64,000 nt of DNA from Rhodobacterales bacterium. GTDB lineage: Bacteria; Pseudomonadota; Alphaproteobacteria; Rhodobacterales; Rhodobacteraceae. Shown here one piece after another: positions 26,989-37,900 of this stretch. Under the pieces are notes generated by a model, which was not told the origin of the DNA, did no database searches, and saw only the letters and a program-made list of their open reading frames with translations. Each line of letters opens with the position of its first letter. The stretch's first letter is position 1. The stretch spans positions 1 through 64,000 of the forward strand of contig JAUNVT010000003.1 of the NCBI GenBank assembly GCA_030540655.1, written 5' to 3'. Made by a program: the position numbers and the translations under genes.

Positions 26989-28055
26989 CGGGGGTCTTGG
27001 TCCGGCGTGGTGCCGAGATAGAGTTGGCTTTCCTTGTAGACGGCCGTGCCATAGCGGGCGATCACGCCGAGCGCAGCGGCGACCGGCACCGCGACAAGCA
27101 TGCCGACAAACCCGAATAGTGCGCCAAATACCGACAGCGCAAAGATCAGCCAGACAGGGTGCAACCCGACAGAGCTGCCCACGAGGCGGGGCGTCAGGAA
27201 ATTGCCTTCGATGACCTGTCCGAAGGCAAAAATGGCGGCAACGATTCCGATCGACAGCCAGTCGCCCCAGAACTGGTAGAGCGCCAGCCCGATGGCCAGC
27301 GCACCGCCCACCAGCGCGCCCACGTAAGGGATGAAGGTCAGCAAACCCGCCGCAGCCCCCACCACAAGGCCAAATTGAAGCCCCGCCAGCATGAGCGAGA
27401 CCGCGTAATATGTGCCCAGGATCAGGCAGACGGTGCCCATCCCGCGAATGAAGCCCGACAGCGACTTGTCGATCTCGCGCGCAAGTTGGCGGATGGTGGG
27501 GGCATGTTCGCGCGGGAGCAGATCGTCGACACGCGCCACCAGGCGATCCCAGTCATACAACAGATAGACCGCGACAACCGGCACGATCACGAAAAGGACC
27601 AGCAGGTTGATCAGCGATGAGACAGAGACGAGCACCGTCTCGAGCATCTGGCCGCCGCGTTCCTTGATCGCATCGCCGATGCCGGTCAGCGACTTGCGTA
27701 CCGTGCTGCCTGAATCCCAGACCGCCGGAAAATGCTCGGTCACGAAATCTTGCAGCTTGCGCGAAAGTTCGGGCGCCGATTCCACCAGCGCGGTGGCCTG
27801 TGATGTCAGCGTAGGGATCACCAGCAGCGCAACGACCGTGAAAGTAATCACGGTCAGCACCGCGATGACGGTCACGGAGAGTGCCCGGCTCAGGCCCATT
27901 TTCTGCAACCGGTCCGCCACCGGGTCCAGAAAATACGCTATGGCCGCCCCGACGACAAAGGGAAGGATCACATTTCCGAGGAGCCAGAGCACCGCGAAAA
28001 AGATCGCCGCGGCGATCCCCCAATATTTCATCTGTGTCGAGAACGGCAAGGACAT
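26985..28055 (-). CDS. AI-2E/PerM family permease
   Basis: A 356-aa membrane protein with the typical layout: two N-terminal membrane helices ([20 protein letters not shown] and onward), a long soluble section (about 75-150), then five or six helices. A characteristic C-terminal block reads [20 protein letters not shown], then [19 protein letters not shown]. Members have been linked to autoinducer-2 or ion export, but substrate is uncertain. In alphaproteobacteria it commonly precedes hdaA, as here. GAAAGG precedes the ATG. Divergent from proS with 151 nt between. Confidence 0.9.
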   Translation of the reverse strand: MSLPFSTQMKYWGIAAAIFFAVLWLLGNVILPFVVGAAIAYFLDPVADRLQKMGLSRALSVTVIAVLTVITFTVVALLVIPTLTSQATALVESAPELSRKLQDFVTEHFPAVWDSGSTVRKSLTGIGDAIKERGGQMLETVLVSVSSLINLLVLFVIVPVVAVYLLYDWDRLVARVDDLLPREHAPTIRQLAREIDKSLSGFIRGMGTVCLILGTYYAVSLMLAGLQFGLVVGAAAGLLTFIPYVGALVGGALAIGLALYQFWGDWLSIGIVAAIFAFGQVIEGNFLTPRLVGSSVGLHPVWLIFALSVFGALFGFVGMLVAVPVAAALGVIARYGTAVYKESQLYLGTTPDQDPR

Positions 28056-28206
28056 GGCAGCCTTTCACAGTGTTCCATATCGTTTGACGGAAGCGAAGGG
28101 CGCTTTCAAGTGCGGGTTTGCGCCGCCTCTGGCCATGGCGCGCTTGCCCGGACGGGTGCAAAGCCATAAACGGGGCCAGATATCCCTGATCCCAAGAGGA
28201 CCTTCC

Positions 28207-29562
28207 ATGCGCCTGTCCCGTTATTTCCTGCCCGTCCTCAAGGAGACCCCCGCCGAGGCGCAGATCGTCTCGCACCGCCTGATGCTGCGTGCCGGAATGA
28301 TCAAGCAGGCGGGCGCGGGGATCTATTCCTGGCTGCCGCTGGGCTTCAAGGTGCTGCGCAAGCTGGAAAATATTGTTCATGAGGAGCAGATGCGCGTGGG
28401 CCATATCCCGATGTTGATGCCCACGCTGCAACCGGCGGACCTGTGGCGCGAATCCGGTCGTTATGACGATTACGGGGAGGAAATGCTGCGTATCAAGGAC
28501 CGTCAGGGGCGCGATCTGCTCTATGGGCCGACGAATGAGGAAATGATCACCGATATTTTCCGCAGCCATGTGGGCAGCTACAAGGATCTTCCGCTGACGC
28601 TCTATCATATCCAGTGGAAATTCCGCGACGAGATGCGCCCGCGTTTCGGCGTGATGCGGGGCCGGGAATTCTACATGAAGGACGGCTATACCTTCGATCT
28701 GACGCAGGAGGATGCGCTGCACGCCTATAATCGGCATCTGGTCAGCTATCTGCGCACTTACGAGCGCATGGGCCTCCAGGCGATCCCGATGCGGGCCGAT
28801 TCCGGCCCCATCGGCGGCGATGACACGCATGAGTTTCTGGTTCTGGCCGAAACGGGAGAATCCGAAGTATTCTACGACGCGCAGATCACCGATCTGAAAT
28901 TCGGCGATCGCGAGGTGGATTACGAATCGCATGAGGCCTGCCGTGCCGTGCTGGAGGAATTCACCAGCCGCTACGCGCGCACCGACGAGACGCATGACGA
29001 GGCGCTCTTTGCCGAAGTGCCCGAGGCCCGGCGCCGCACCGCGCGCGGGATAGAGGTGGGGCAGATCTTCTATTTCGGTACGAAATATTCCGATGCAATG
29101 GGCGCCACCGTGCAGGGTCCCGATGGCAAATCCGTGCCCGTTCACATGGGCAGCCACGGCATCGGCGTCAGCCGCCTGGTCGGAGCGATCATCGAAGCAA
29201 GCCATGACGAGCGCGGCATCATCTGGCCCGAGGGTGTCACGCCTTTCCACGCCGGTATCGTCAATCTGAAACAGGGTGACGCCGAGGCAGATGCCGCCTG
29301 CGAGGCGCTTTATGCGGGGATCACCGCCTTGGGTCTGGACCCCCTTTATGATGACCGGGACGAAAGGGCAGGCGGCAAGTTTGCCACGATGGATCTTATC
29401 GGCCTGCCGTGGCGCATCACGGTCGGGCCACGGGGCCTCAAGAATGGCGTGGTGGAACTGACCTGCCGCCGCACCGGCACCAGCGAAGAAATGCCGCCCG
29501 AGGATGCGATTGCGCGGCTGGCGAAGATCTACGCGCCGCATCGTGGCGTGCTGGTGGGCTGA
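28207..29562 (+). CDS. proS: Prolyl-tRNA synthetase (short alphaproteobacterial type)
   Basis: A 451-aa class II aminoacyl-tRNA synthetase. Motif 1 region [21 protein letters not shown], motif 2 [20 protein letters not shown] and motif 3 [21 protein letters not shown] are present. The C-terminal anticodon-binding domain starts around residue 355. The YbaK-like editing insertion between motifs 2 and 3 of the long bacterial enzyme is absent, which fits the known short form in alphaproteobacteria. AAGAGGA lies just before the ATG at 28207; the open frame extends far upstream but without coding character. It is followed by the lipoprotein-release genes. Confidence 0.97.
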   Translation: MRLSRYFLPVLKETPAEAQIVSHRLMLRAGMIKQAGAGIYSWLPLGFKVLRKLENIVHEEQMRVGHIPMLMPTLQPADLWRESGRYDDYGEEMLRIKDRQGRDLLYGPTNEEMITDIFRSHVGSYKDLPLTLYHIQWKFRDEMRPRFGVMRGREFYMKDGYTFDLTQEDALHAYNRHLVSYLRTYERMGLQAIPMRADSGPIGGDDTHEFLVLAETGESEVFYDAQITDLKFGDREVDYESHEACRAVLEEFTSRYARTDETHDEALFAEVPEARRRTARGIEVGQIFYFGTKYSDAMGATVQGPDGKSVPVHMGSHGIGVSRLVGAIIEASHDERGIIWPEGVTPFHAGIVNLKQGDAEADAACEALYAGITALGLDPLYDDRDERAGGKFATMDLIGLPWRITVGPRGLKNGVVELTCRRTGTSEEMPPEDAIARLAKIYAPHRGVLVG

Positions 29563-29589
29563 GGCGTTCCTGTTCAGGAGAGGTATCAC

Positions 29590-30879
29590 GTGGCAGGCAA
29601 ACCCGCCCCCTTCGCCCCGTTCGAATGGATGATCGCCTGGCGCTATCTGCGCGCCAAACGTGCCGAGGGCGGCGTCAGCGTGATGACGTGGATCTCACTT
29701 CTCGGGATCACGCTCGCGGTGCTGGCGCTGATCGCGACCTTGGCGGTCAGGGCGGGATTTCGGGCCGAATTCGTCGATACGATTCTGGGATCGAACGCCC
29801 ATGTCACCATCTATAACGCGGGCGAGGCGGACGCGGCCACCGGCCATGTCGACCGGATGATCGCGGATTATCAGGCGATGGCAGACCGCGTGCGCGCCGT
29901 GCCGGGCGTCACCCGCGTGGCGCCGCTGATCAAGGCGCAGGTCATGGCCAATGCCCGCGATCGCAACGCGGGGGTGGAACTGTTCGGCATCACTCTGAAC
30001 GATCTGAAAGGCATACCCCGCATTGCCGATCCCGCCACCGGGCAGGGCGATATCGAACGCTTTGGCGATGGCATCGCCATCGGAGCGGGCGTTGCGCGCG
30101 AGCTGGGCGTCGGCGTCGGCGACAAGGTCAAGATCATCTCGCCGGGCGGGGTCAAGACCGCCTTTGGCACCACGCCGCGCGTCAACGCCTATGACGTCGC
30201 CTATATCTTCAGCGCGGGGCGCTATGACATCGACCGCACGCGCATCTACATGCCCTTCGCCGAGGCGCAATCCTTCTTCAACCGCGAGGGCAAGGCGGAC
30301 GAGCTGGAGGTGATGGTGACCGACCCCGAGCATGTCAGCGATCTGGCTGTTCCCCTGCTGCAGGCGGCGGGCGACCGCGCGCTGCTCTGGACATGGCAGG
30401 ATCAGAGCGGAGGGTTCCTGCGCGCGCTGGAGGTGGAGGATAACGTGATGTTCATCATCCTGTCGATCCTCGTGCTGATTGCTGCGATGAACATCACCAG
30501 CGGCCTGATCATGCTGGTCAAGAACAAGGGCCGCGATATCGGCATCCTGCGCACCATGGGCCTGACCGAAGGCTCGGTGTTGCGGGTCTTTTTCATCTGC
30601 GGGGCGTTCACCGGCATTATCGGGACCATTATGGGCGTCATCCTCGGCTGCCTTTTCGCCATCTGTATCGATCCATTATTCGGTTTCGTGAACTGGGCAA
30701 TGGGCGGCGAGATCTGGGATCCTTCGGTGCGCGGCATCTATTACCTGCCGGCAAGGCTGCAATTTGGCGATGTCATGTCGGCGGTGGCCCTGTCGCTGAC
30801 GCTCAGCTTCATCGTCACCATCTTTCCAGCGCGCCGCGCCGCACGGATGAACCCGGTCGAGGCGCTGCGCTATGAATGA
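29590..30879 (+). CDS. Lipoprotein-releasing ABC transporter permease (LolC/LolE family)
   Basis: A 429-aa inner-membrane permease that extracts outer-membrane lipoproteins and hands them to LolA. It has one N-terminal membrane helix ([20 protein letters not shown]), a large periplasmic domain (about 55-275), and three C-terminal helices, followed by the conserved ending [16 protein letters not shown]. The start codon is GTG with AGGAGAGG upstream. Only one permease gene is present, so the complex is probably a homodimer of the kind found in bacteria lacking separate LolC and LolE. It overlaps lolD by 8 nt. Confidence 0.93.
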   Translation: MAGKPAPFAPFEWMIAWRYLRAKRAEGGVSVMTWISLLGITLAVLALIATLAVRAGFRAEFVDTILGSNAHVTIYNAGEADAATGHVDRMIADYQAMADRVRAVPGVTRVAPLIKAQVMANARDRNAGVELFGITLNDLKGIPRIADPATGQGDIERFGDGIAIGAGVARELGVGVGDKVKIISPGGVKTAFGTTPRVNAYDVAYIFSAGRYDIDRTRIYMPFAEAQSFFNREGKADELEVMVTDPEHVSDLAVPLLQAAGDRALLWTWQDQSGGFLRALEVEDNVMFIILSILVLIAAMNITSGLIMLVKNKGRDIGILRTMGLTEGSVLRVFFICGAFTGIIGTIMGVILGCLFAICIDPLFGFVNWAMGGEIWDPSVRGIYYLPARLQFGDVMSAVALSLTLSFIVTIFPARRAARMNPVEALRYE

Positions 30880-31588
30880 TCCGGTCCTGCGCCTGTCGGG
30901 GATCGAGAAGATCTATAACCGCGGGCAGCATAACGAGATTGCCGTGCTCAAAGGTGCAGATCTGGCGCTGGCGCGCGGCGAGATTGTGGCGCTGGTTGCG
31001 CCCTCGGGCGCAGGCAAATCGACATTGCTGCATATTGCCGGGCTGCTGGATACCGCCGATGCGGGCGAGGTGGCGATTGGTGGCACGGTGATGACCGGTC
31101 TTGGCGACAGGCGGCGCACCATCGCGCGGCGGCGGGATGTGGGGTTTGTCTATCAGTTCCACCATCTTCTGCCGGAATTTACCGCGCTGGAAAATATCAC
31201 CCTGCCACAACTGGCCGATGGTGTGCCGCGCCGCGAGGCGGACGCGCGCGCGCTTGATCTGCTGACCCGTGTCGGCGTGGGCCCGCGTGCGGGCCACCGC
31301 CCTTCTGCAATGTCGGGGGGCGAACAGCAGCGCGTGGCCTTCTGCCGCTCCCTGGCCAACAGTCCGCGCCTGCTTCTGGCGGACGAGCCCACGGGCAATC
31401 TGGATCCGGCAACGTCGGATCAGGTATTTTCCACGCTGATGGAGCTGGTGCGCGGCACCGGGCTATCTGCGCTGATCGCCACCCATAATCTTGAGCTGGC
31501 GGCCCGTATGGACCGGGCGGTGAAGCTGGAGCGCGGGCTGATCGTACCCGCCGGCCGCCTGAACGGTGCGGGCGCGACGACAGTGTGA
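30872..31588 (+). CDS. lolD: Lipoprotein-releasing ABC transporter ATPase
   Basis: A 238-aa ABC ATPase. Walker A reads APSGAGKST (Ala in place of the usual first Gly), Q loop [17 protein letters not shown], signature [13 protein letters not shown], Walker [14 protein letters not shown], and the switch His in ATHNLELA. The residues around LTRVGVG and LPEFTALEN match LolD rather than general exporters. The start codon lies inside the end of the permease gene, ensuring equimolar synthesis. Downstream, 183 nt without a gene precede rarD. Confidence 0.94.
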   Translation: MNDPVLRLSGIEKIYNRGQHNEIAVLKGADLALARGEIVALVAPSGAGKSTLLHIAGLLDTADAGEVAIGGTVMTGLGDRRRTIARRRDVGFVYQFHHLLPEFTALENITLPQLADGVPRREADARALDLLTRVGVGPRAGHRPSAMSGGEQQRVAFCRSLANSPRLLLADEPTGNLDPATSDQVFSTLMELVRGTGLSALIATHNLELAARMDRAVKLERGLIVPAGRLNGAGATTV

Positions 31589-31771
31589 AACTTGAAGATG
31601 GCCAAAGTCGGGGATGATCCTGGATCAGAAGTGCCGGGCGGCTGCGCAGGCCGGAGCGATACCAAGCTCATTGCCGGCCAGTCCTTCAACCGTTCATCGG
31701 GCCTCTTTCTAAGCCCGTGCCTCTGGGATATGCAGGCGGGCAGCTTCTGGGCGGTGCAAGGGTAGGGTGAA

Positions 31772-32683
31772 ATGACGGACGAGACCAAGGGCGTTCTGGC
31801 CATGATCGGTGCCTGTATCGTCTGGGGATTGTCCGGGCTGTATTACAAGATGCTGGACGATGTGCCCGCCATTGAAATCCTGTGTCACCGCACCTTGTGG
31901 GGCTTCATTTTCTTTGTCGGTATCCTGCGTCTTCAGGGCCGGTTGCGCCAGCTGCCCCGTGCTATAGCAACGCCGCGCTCCTTTGCGATCATCGCTTTTG
32001 CGGCATTGATGATCTCGCTCAACTGGTTCGTCTTCATCACGTCGATCCAGATCGGCCATGCCACGGATGCCTCGCTGGGCTACTATATTTTCCCCCTGAC
32101 TGCGGTTCTGTGTGGCGCGATCTTCTACCGCGAGAAGCTGAGCCGCGCACAGCTGGTCGCGGTCGCCCTTGCCACTGCGGCCGTGGTGGTGCTGTCGGTC
32201 GGATTGCAGGTGACCCCATGGGTTGCGCTGGTCCTTGCTGTCTCCTTTGCGCTTTATGGGACAGTCAAGAAGGGTCTTTCAACCGGGCCAGTCCTGTCCG
32301 TCACGGCCGAAGTGCTGCTGCTGTCGCCCTTCGCCTTTGGCCTGCTTGTGGTGCTTCATGCGCGCGGCGAGGGCCATTTCGGACAGGATCTGGCGACCTC
32401 GCTGATGCTGGCCTTTGCGGGGATCCTGACGGCGGTGCCGCTGATCCTGTTCTCCTTCGCGGCGCGGCGCGTATCTCTGGCAACGGTGGGCTTGGTGCAA
32501 TACCTCAACCCGACGCTGCAATTTCTGGTCGCCACGCTGATCTTCCGCGAGGCGTTTTCGATCTGGCATGCCATCGCCTTTGCCATGATCTGGACTGCGC
32601 TCGCAATCTACACTGCCTCGTCGCTGCGCCGGGGCCGGGCGGCGCGCAAGGCGGCACGGGCGGCGGCGGGCACGGTCGTCTAG
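31772..32683 (+). CDS. rarD: EamA-family transporter RarD
   Basis: A 303-aa protein with ten membrane helices in two EamA repeats. It begins MTDETKGVLAMIGACIVWGL with the RarD-typical LYYKMLDDVPAIEILCHRTL region and SLNWFVFITSIQIGHATDAS. The second repeat includes LVQYLNPTLQFLVATLIFRE. RarD proteins were named from chloramphenicol sensitivity; the natural substrate is unknown. The ATG has TAGGGTG upstream. It is not closely related to the DMT gene at 3951. Confidence 0.92.
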   Translation: MTDETKGVLAMIGACIVWGLSGLYYKMLDDVPAIEILCHRTLWGFIFFVGILRLQGRLRQLPRAIATPRSFAIIAFAALMISLNWFVFITSIQIGHATDASLGYYIFPLTAVLCGAIFYREKLSRAQLVAVALATAAVVVLSVGLQVTPWVALVLAVSFALYGTVKKGLSTGPVLSVTAEVLLLSPFAFGLLVVLHARGEGHFGQDLATSLMLAFAGILTAVPLILFSFAARRVSLATVGLVQYLNPTLQFLVATLIFREAFSIWHAIAFAMIWTALAIYTASSLRRGRAARKAARAAAGTVV

Positions 32684-32789
32684 GCGCTGCGACGTGACAG
32701 GGGAATAATTGTGCTCCGAGCGCGGCGGCTGGCAATTCGCTCTGCCACAGCCTATCTGATCAGGTCTGCACCCTGTCAAAGAAGTTTTC

Positions 32790-34619
32790 ATGCGTCATCC
32801 TTCCGCTCCATCCCCCCAGCCCAAAAAAAATGCAAGCGCCTCAGGCTGGGCCACCATCGCCCGCGTTGCGCCCTATCTGTGGCCCAAGGAAGGCGGCGCG
32901 TGGATCAAGCGGCGTGTCGTGCTGGCTCTGATCGCCCTTTTTGCCGCCAAGCTGATCGCGGTCGCCACGCCGTTTTTCTACAAGGCAGCGGTCGATTCCC
33001 TCTCTGGCGAAGGCGGCGCGGATGCGGCGTGGACACTGGGCGCGGGTGCGATCGGGCTGACGGTCGCTTACGGCATGGCGCGGCTGATGAATGTGGGGCT
33101 GCAACAATTGCGTGACGCGCTGTTTGCGCCTGTCGGCCAGCACGCGCTGCGCCGCGTGGCGCTGCGGACCTTCCGGCATATCCACGCGATGTCCATGCGC
33201 TATCACATCAGCCGCAAGACGGGCGGTCTGAGCCGCATTATCGAGCGCGGGGTCAAGGGCGTGGATTTCCTGCTGCGCTTCCTGATCTTCTCGATCTTTC
33301 CGCTGATCCTGGAGCTGGTGATGGTCGGCATCGTGCTGTGGGCGGCGTTCGATGTGTGGTATCTGGTGGTCGTCATGGGGGTGATCACGCTTTACGTGGC
33401 GTTTACCTTCAAGGTGACCGAGTGGCGCGTGAAGCTGCGCCGCGAGATGAACGATCAGGATACCGATGCCAACCAGAAGGCTATCGACAGCCTGCTGAAC
33501 TATGAAACCGTCAAGTATTTCGGCGCCGAGGATCGCGAGGCGGCCCGGTATGATTTGGCCATGGCCGGCTATGAGCGTGCGGCAGTACGGACCTCCTATT
33601 CACTGTCCTTCCTCAATTTCGGCCAGTCGCTGATGATCACCGCGGGGCTTGTCATCGTGATGGTCATGGCGGCGGTGGGGGTCCAGAGCGGCGCGCTGAC
33701 GGTGGGAGATTTCGTCATGGTCAACGCCTATATGATCCAGATCACCATGCCGCTGAACTTCCTTGGCACCGTCTATCGCGAAATCCGCCAGAGCCTGGTG
33801 GATATGGGCGAAATGTTCGGCCTGCTGGATCAGGCGCCGGATGTCGCGGACGCGTCAGGCGCACCGCCGCTCCGCCTGACGGGCGGCAGGGTCGAGCTGC
33901 GCGATGTGCATTTCGGCTATGAGGCGGATCGCGAGATCCTCAAAGGTATCAGCCTGACGGCCGAGCCGGGGCAAACCGTCGCCATTGTCGGGCCGACCGG
34001 GTCGGGCAAATCGACCATCGGACGGCTGCTGTTCCGGTTTTACGACGTGTCGCAAGGCGCTGTGATGATCGACGGGCAGGATGTCCGCAGCGTTACGCAA
34101 ACCAGCCTGCACAAGGCGATTGGCGTTGTCCCGCAGGACACGGTGCTCTTCAACGATACGATCGGCTACAATATCGCTTACGGGCGCGAGGGCGCGACAG
34201 AGGCAGACGTGATCGAGGCTGCCCGTGGCGCGTCGATCCATGATTTCATCGAATCCCTGCCGCAGGGTTACAACACCACCGTAGGGGAGCGTGGGCTGAA
34301 GCTGTCGGGGGGTGAAAAGCAGCGTGTCGGGATCGCGCGCACCCTGCTGAAGGATCCCTCCATCCTGTTGCTGGACGAGGCGACCAGTGCGCTGGATACC
34401 GCGACGGAGCATGAAATTCAGGGCGCGCTCGCCCGCGCGGGGCAGGGGCGCACGGTTCTGATCATCGCGCACCGGCTCAGCACCGTGGCGGATGCGGACC
34501 GCATTGTGGTGCTGGAGGATGGCCGCATCGTCGAGGATGGCACCCATTCCGCCCTGCTAGACCTTGGCGGGCAATATGCGGGGCTGTGGCGGCGGCAACA
34601 GCTGGACGAGGCAGCCTGA
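32790..34619 (+). CDS. Atm1/HMT-type ABC exporter
   Basis: A 609-aa half-transporter, transmembrane domain first (residues about 40-330, six helices) and ATPase domain after (about 350-600). It contains LRTFRHIHAMSMRYHISRKT, then GGLSRIIERG, and LLNYETVKYFGAEDREAARY, both hallmarks of the Atm1/ABCB7 group. That group exports glutathione-linked sulfur, metal or thiol compounds. Walker A is GPTGSGKSTIG, signature LSGGEKQRVGIAR and Walker B LLLDEATSALD. The protein acts as a homodimer in the inner membrane. The small gene that follows overlaps its stop codon by one base. Confidence 0.93.
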   Translation: MRHPSAPSPQPKKNASASGWATIARVAPYLWPKEGGAWIKRRVVLALIALFAAKLIAVATPFFYKAAVDSLSGEGGADAAWTLGAGAIGLTVAYGMARLMNVGLQQLRDALFAPVGQHALRRVALRTFRHIHAMSMRYHISRKTGGLSRIIERGVKGVDFLLRFLIFSIFPLILELVMVGIVLWAAFDVWYLVVVMGVITLYVAFTFKVTEWRVKLRREMNDQDTDANQKAIDSLLNYETVKYFGAEDREAARYDLAMAGYERAAVRTSYSLSFLNFGQSLMITAGLVIVMVMAAVGVQSGALTVGDFVMVNAYMIQITMPLNFLGTVYREIRQSLVDMGEMFGLLDQAPDVADASGAPPLRLTGGRVELRDVHFGYEADREILKGISLTAEPGQTVAIVGPTGSGKSTIGRLLFRFYDVSQGAVMIDGQDVRSVTQTSLHKAIGVVPQDTVLFNDTIGYNIAYGREGATEADVIEAARGASIHDFIESLPQGYNTTVGERGLKLSGGEKQRVGIARTLLKDPSILLLDEATSALDTATEHEIQGALARAGQGRTVLIIAHRLSTVADADRIVVLEDGRIVEDGTHSALLDLGGQYAGLWRRQQLDEAA

Positions 34620-34960
34620 TGCCACGCAAGGCGCGCCTGCAAACCCCGGATGGTCGCTACTTCGTCGCGCGGGGGCGGCTGAAACGCTGCACGGATCCTT
34701 CGCTTGATCCCTCCACAAGGCGCGCTTGTATCAAGGCGCTGATGCAGGCGCGCCGCGCGGTCATTCACTCAGGCGAAGACAGAGCAGCCCTTGCGGCAGC
34801 TCTGGCGGCTGTTGATGCGGCCAAGCGCCGTCTGGGCGAACGCGGCCCTGTCTGGTGGACGGATGGCGCCCCCGACGAGGCAGGCGCGGACCCGGCCACC
34901 AGCAGCTACGCAGGCTGGTGGGCAGGCCTGGACGAGGCCACGCGCGCAGGCGGGGCCTGA
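34619..34960 (+). CDS. Conserved hypothetical protein, 113 aa
   Basis: A small soluble protein starting MPRKARLQTPDGRYFVARGR with a clearly basic first half, a helical middle (ALMQARRAVIHSGEDRAALA, then AALAAVDAAKRRLG) and a Trp-rich acidic end (GPVWWTDGAPDE, then SYAGWWAGLDE). Start and the upstream ABC exporter stop overlap as TGATG, indicating coupled translation. No domain is recognised. It converges with the RND permease gene (15 nt apart). Confidence 0.75.
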   Translation: MPRKARLQTPDGRYFVARGRLKRCTDPSLDPSTRRACIKALMQARRAVIHSGEDRAALAAALAAVDAAKRRLGERGPVWWTDGAPDEAGADPATSSYAGWWAGLDEATRAGGA

Positions 34961-34975
34961 CACGGTGAGCGTCCC

Positions 34976-37900
34976 TCATTCCGCCGCGCGCATCGGGCCT
35001 TTGGGCTGCTGATCATCTTCGGGCACCTCCCCGACCTTCACGATACGTTTGAGATCGGCCAACCCCAGATCCTTGCCGCGCAGATCCCGGTAATCGGGCT
35101 GTTCGCCGGGCATGACGCTTCCATCGTCCCAGATGATTTCGGGCGTGATCCTGTTGCGCGCCTCCCGCGCCAGAGCCCAGTCGCGTGCGGCGCGGCTGGT
35201 GCGGCCCATCGACAGCGCGGCTGCCGCTCGCGCCAGCCAGTGCGCATAACTTCCCAGCCAGATCCGCAGGGCCAGCATGGAGGGTGTGAAGACCAGCGTC
35301 AGTGCCGTCGCGATCCCCAGCCCGAACACCACCGCCGTCGCAAGCTGTTTCCACCACAGCGCCGTCGGGCTGTTGAAACTGTAGCCGCCATTCACGAAAT
35401 CAAGCGAAAGCCCGAACATCATCGGGGCAAGCCCCGCCATGGTAGTGATTGTGGTCAGAAGGACCGGGCGGATGCGCGCCTCGGTCGTGCGGGTTATTGC
35501 CTCGAGCGCGGGCATGTAGCGGCTGAATTCCTGATAGGTGTCGATCAGCACGATGTTGTTGTTCACCACGATTCCCGCCAGTGCGACGATGCCGGTGCCC
35601 GTCATGATGATCGAAAAGGTCTGCCCCATGACCAGCATTCCGACCAGAACGCCGGTGGTCGAGAGGACCACCGCCAGCAGAACCAGAACCGCGTTATAGA
35701 CGCTGTTGAACTGGGCCAGCAGAATGATGAACATCAAGCCGAGCGCGCCGACGAACGCCTTTTGCAAGAACGCGCCCGATTCCTCCTGATCGGCCTGATC
35801 GCCCGTCCATTCATAGCTGATCCCGGCCGGGAGCACGCCGCTGTCCAGCCAGTCCGTCAGATAGGTGATCCGCTCGTTCGCCGTCAGGATCTGCGTCGTC
35901 TCGCGCCCGTCAGGGGCCTTTGTGGTTGCAGTCATCCCTGCGATCACGGCGGCCTTCACGTCGAAATAGCGGGTCTGGTCGATCCGGTCGATCTGGGCCA
36001 GTTTCTTGACCGGCTTTATAGTGATGAAGTTGCTCAGCGGGACCAGACCGCGATCTGTCCGCACCTTCAGCGTGTCGAGCGTGCTCAGCACGCGGTCCTT
36101 CTTGGGAACGCGGGCGCGAATGTCAATTTCCTCGTCCGAGGAGGGCACGCGCATCGTGTCCAGAAGCAGGCCGCGTGTGACCAGCTGCACCATGCCGCCT
36201 ACAGCGGCCACATCGGCGCCGAATCTGCCCGCTTTTTCCACGTCCACGTCGATCTGCCAGTCGATGCCGGGCAGCGGCAGCGTATCCTCGACCAGTTTCA
36301 GCCCTTCGGTCGCTTCGAACTTGGCGCGCACCATCCGGGTGACGTCCTTGAGCTGCTCCCAGTCATCGCCCTTCAGACGCAAGTGCAACGGTTTGAGCGA
36401 TGCAGGGCCGCCTGTCTGGCCCAGAATTTCGACCTTGACGCCGGGGATCCGTGCGAGTTTGGTCGTCAGATCGTCAATGATGACATCGCCGTCCATCGCC
36501 GGATCGCTGATTGAACGATCCCACAGCCCCCAGATCCATGGCTCTTTCACGGTGGGCCGATCCTCCCACGGGATCGTCTCGAACTGGACCTGGCCGATGG
36601 TATCAAGCTGCGGCTGCGTATCGCCTACATAGGTGTTCAACCCGCCATCCCCGGCAAAGGCAAAGGCCGATTGGATTCCCGGCTCGGCCAGAACGATCTT
36701 TTCGACCTGTCCGATCAGGTGATCCTTCTGCTCCAGCGAAAGGTTGCCGCGCGCGCGTACATAGACGATGGCCTGCTCGGGTTCGGATTCGACAAAGAAT
36801 TCGGTGCCGTTATTGTTATTCATATAGAATACCAGCGTCGTGCCGACGATCACGAACACGGCCCCGACCGTCACCAGCGGCATCACAGGGTTACCCACGA
36901 TGGCATGGATCACGCGGCCGAACCATGTGCGGCTGTAGCCTGCACCGACGGTCCGGGCCCGCCGCCCTGGCAGCGCCCGTTTGCTGATCTGCCGCCAAGC
37001 GGCAGAGGCCCGGCCCCAGAGCGCGACAAGGCCCACCAGAATCGCCACCACACCCGCCACAGCGACCGCCCCGAGCACCACCGACAGGATCAGCAGTGCG
37101 AAAGCCGCGCCAAGCGCCGGGATGACCGATCCCAGAATTGCGTCCATATCCATGCCCGATATCAGCGCCAGCACCGCCCGGAACAGCCCCGGCACGGCGG
37201 CACCGGCCACTCCGACCGCCAGCGCGGCGGCCGGGAACAGCGCCAGATGCCAGCCCCACCAGCCGCGCGTGAGCTGGTGGCTGCGTGCGTTGAACCAGTT
37301 TTCGAGCCGTCCGGTGACACCCCCCAGCACCGGCAGATAGACCAGCGCCACCAGCAGGGACGCGGTCAGAACGAAGATCAGCGTGACCGGCAACATCCCC
37401 ATGAACTCTCCCGCCACGCCCGGCCAGAAAAGCATCGGCAGAAATGCGCAAAGAGTCGTCGCGGTGGAGCTGGTGATGGGCCAGAACATACGCTTGGCTG
37501 CCTCGACATAGGCGGTCATGGGGCCGGAGCCCTCGCTGATACGGCGGTCGGCATATTCCACCACGACGATGGCGCCATCCACCAGCATCCCCACCGCCAG
37601 AATGAGGCCGAACATCACGATGTTGGAAATCGTGATGTTCATCACGCCCATAAGTGCAAAGGTCAGAAGGAAGGATGTGGGGATGGCAAACCCGACCAGC
37701 AGCGCGGGACGGATGCCCAGCGTCGCCAGCATCACGATCATCACCAGCGCGATCGCGGTCAGGACAGACCCCTCAAGCTGGCTGACCATCGATCCCACGA
37801 TGCGCGACTGATCATTCGAGGTTCCGACATCAACCGCAGCCTTCAGCCCGTCGGGCCAGCCTTTCTGCGCATCGGCCACGGTGCGCCGGACCAGCGCTGC

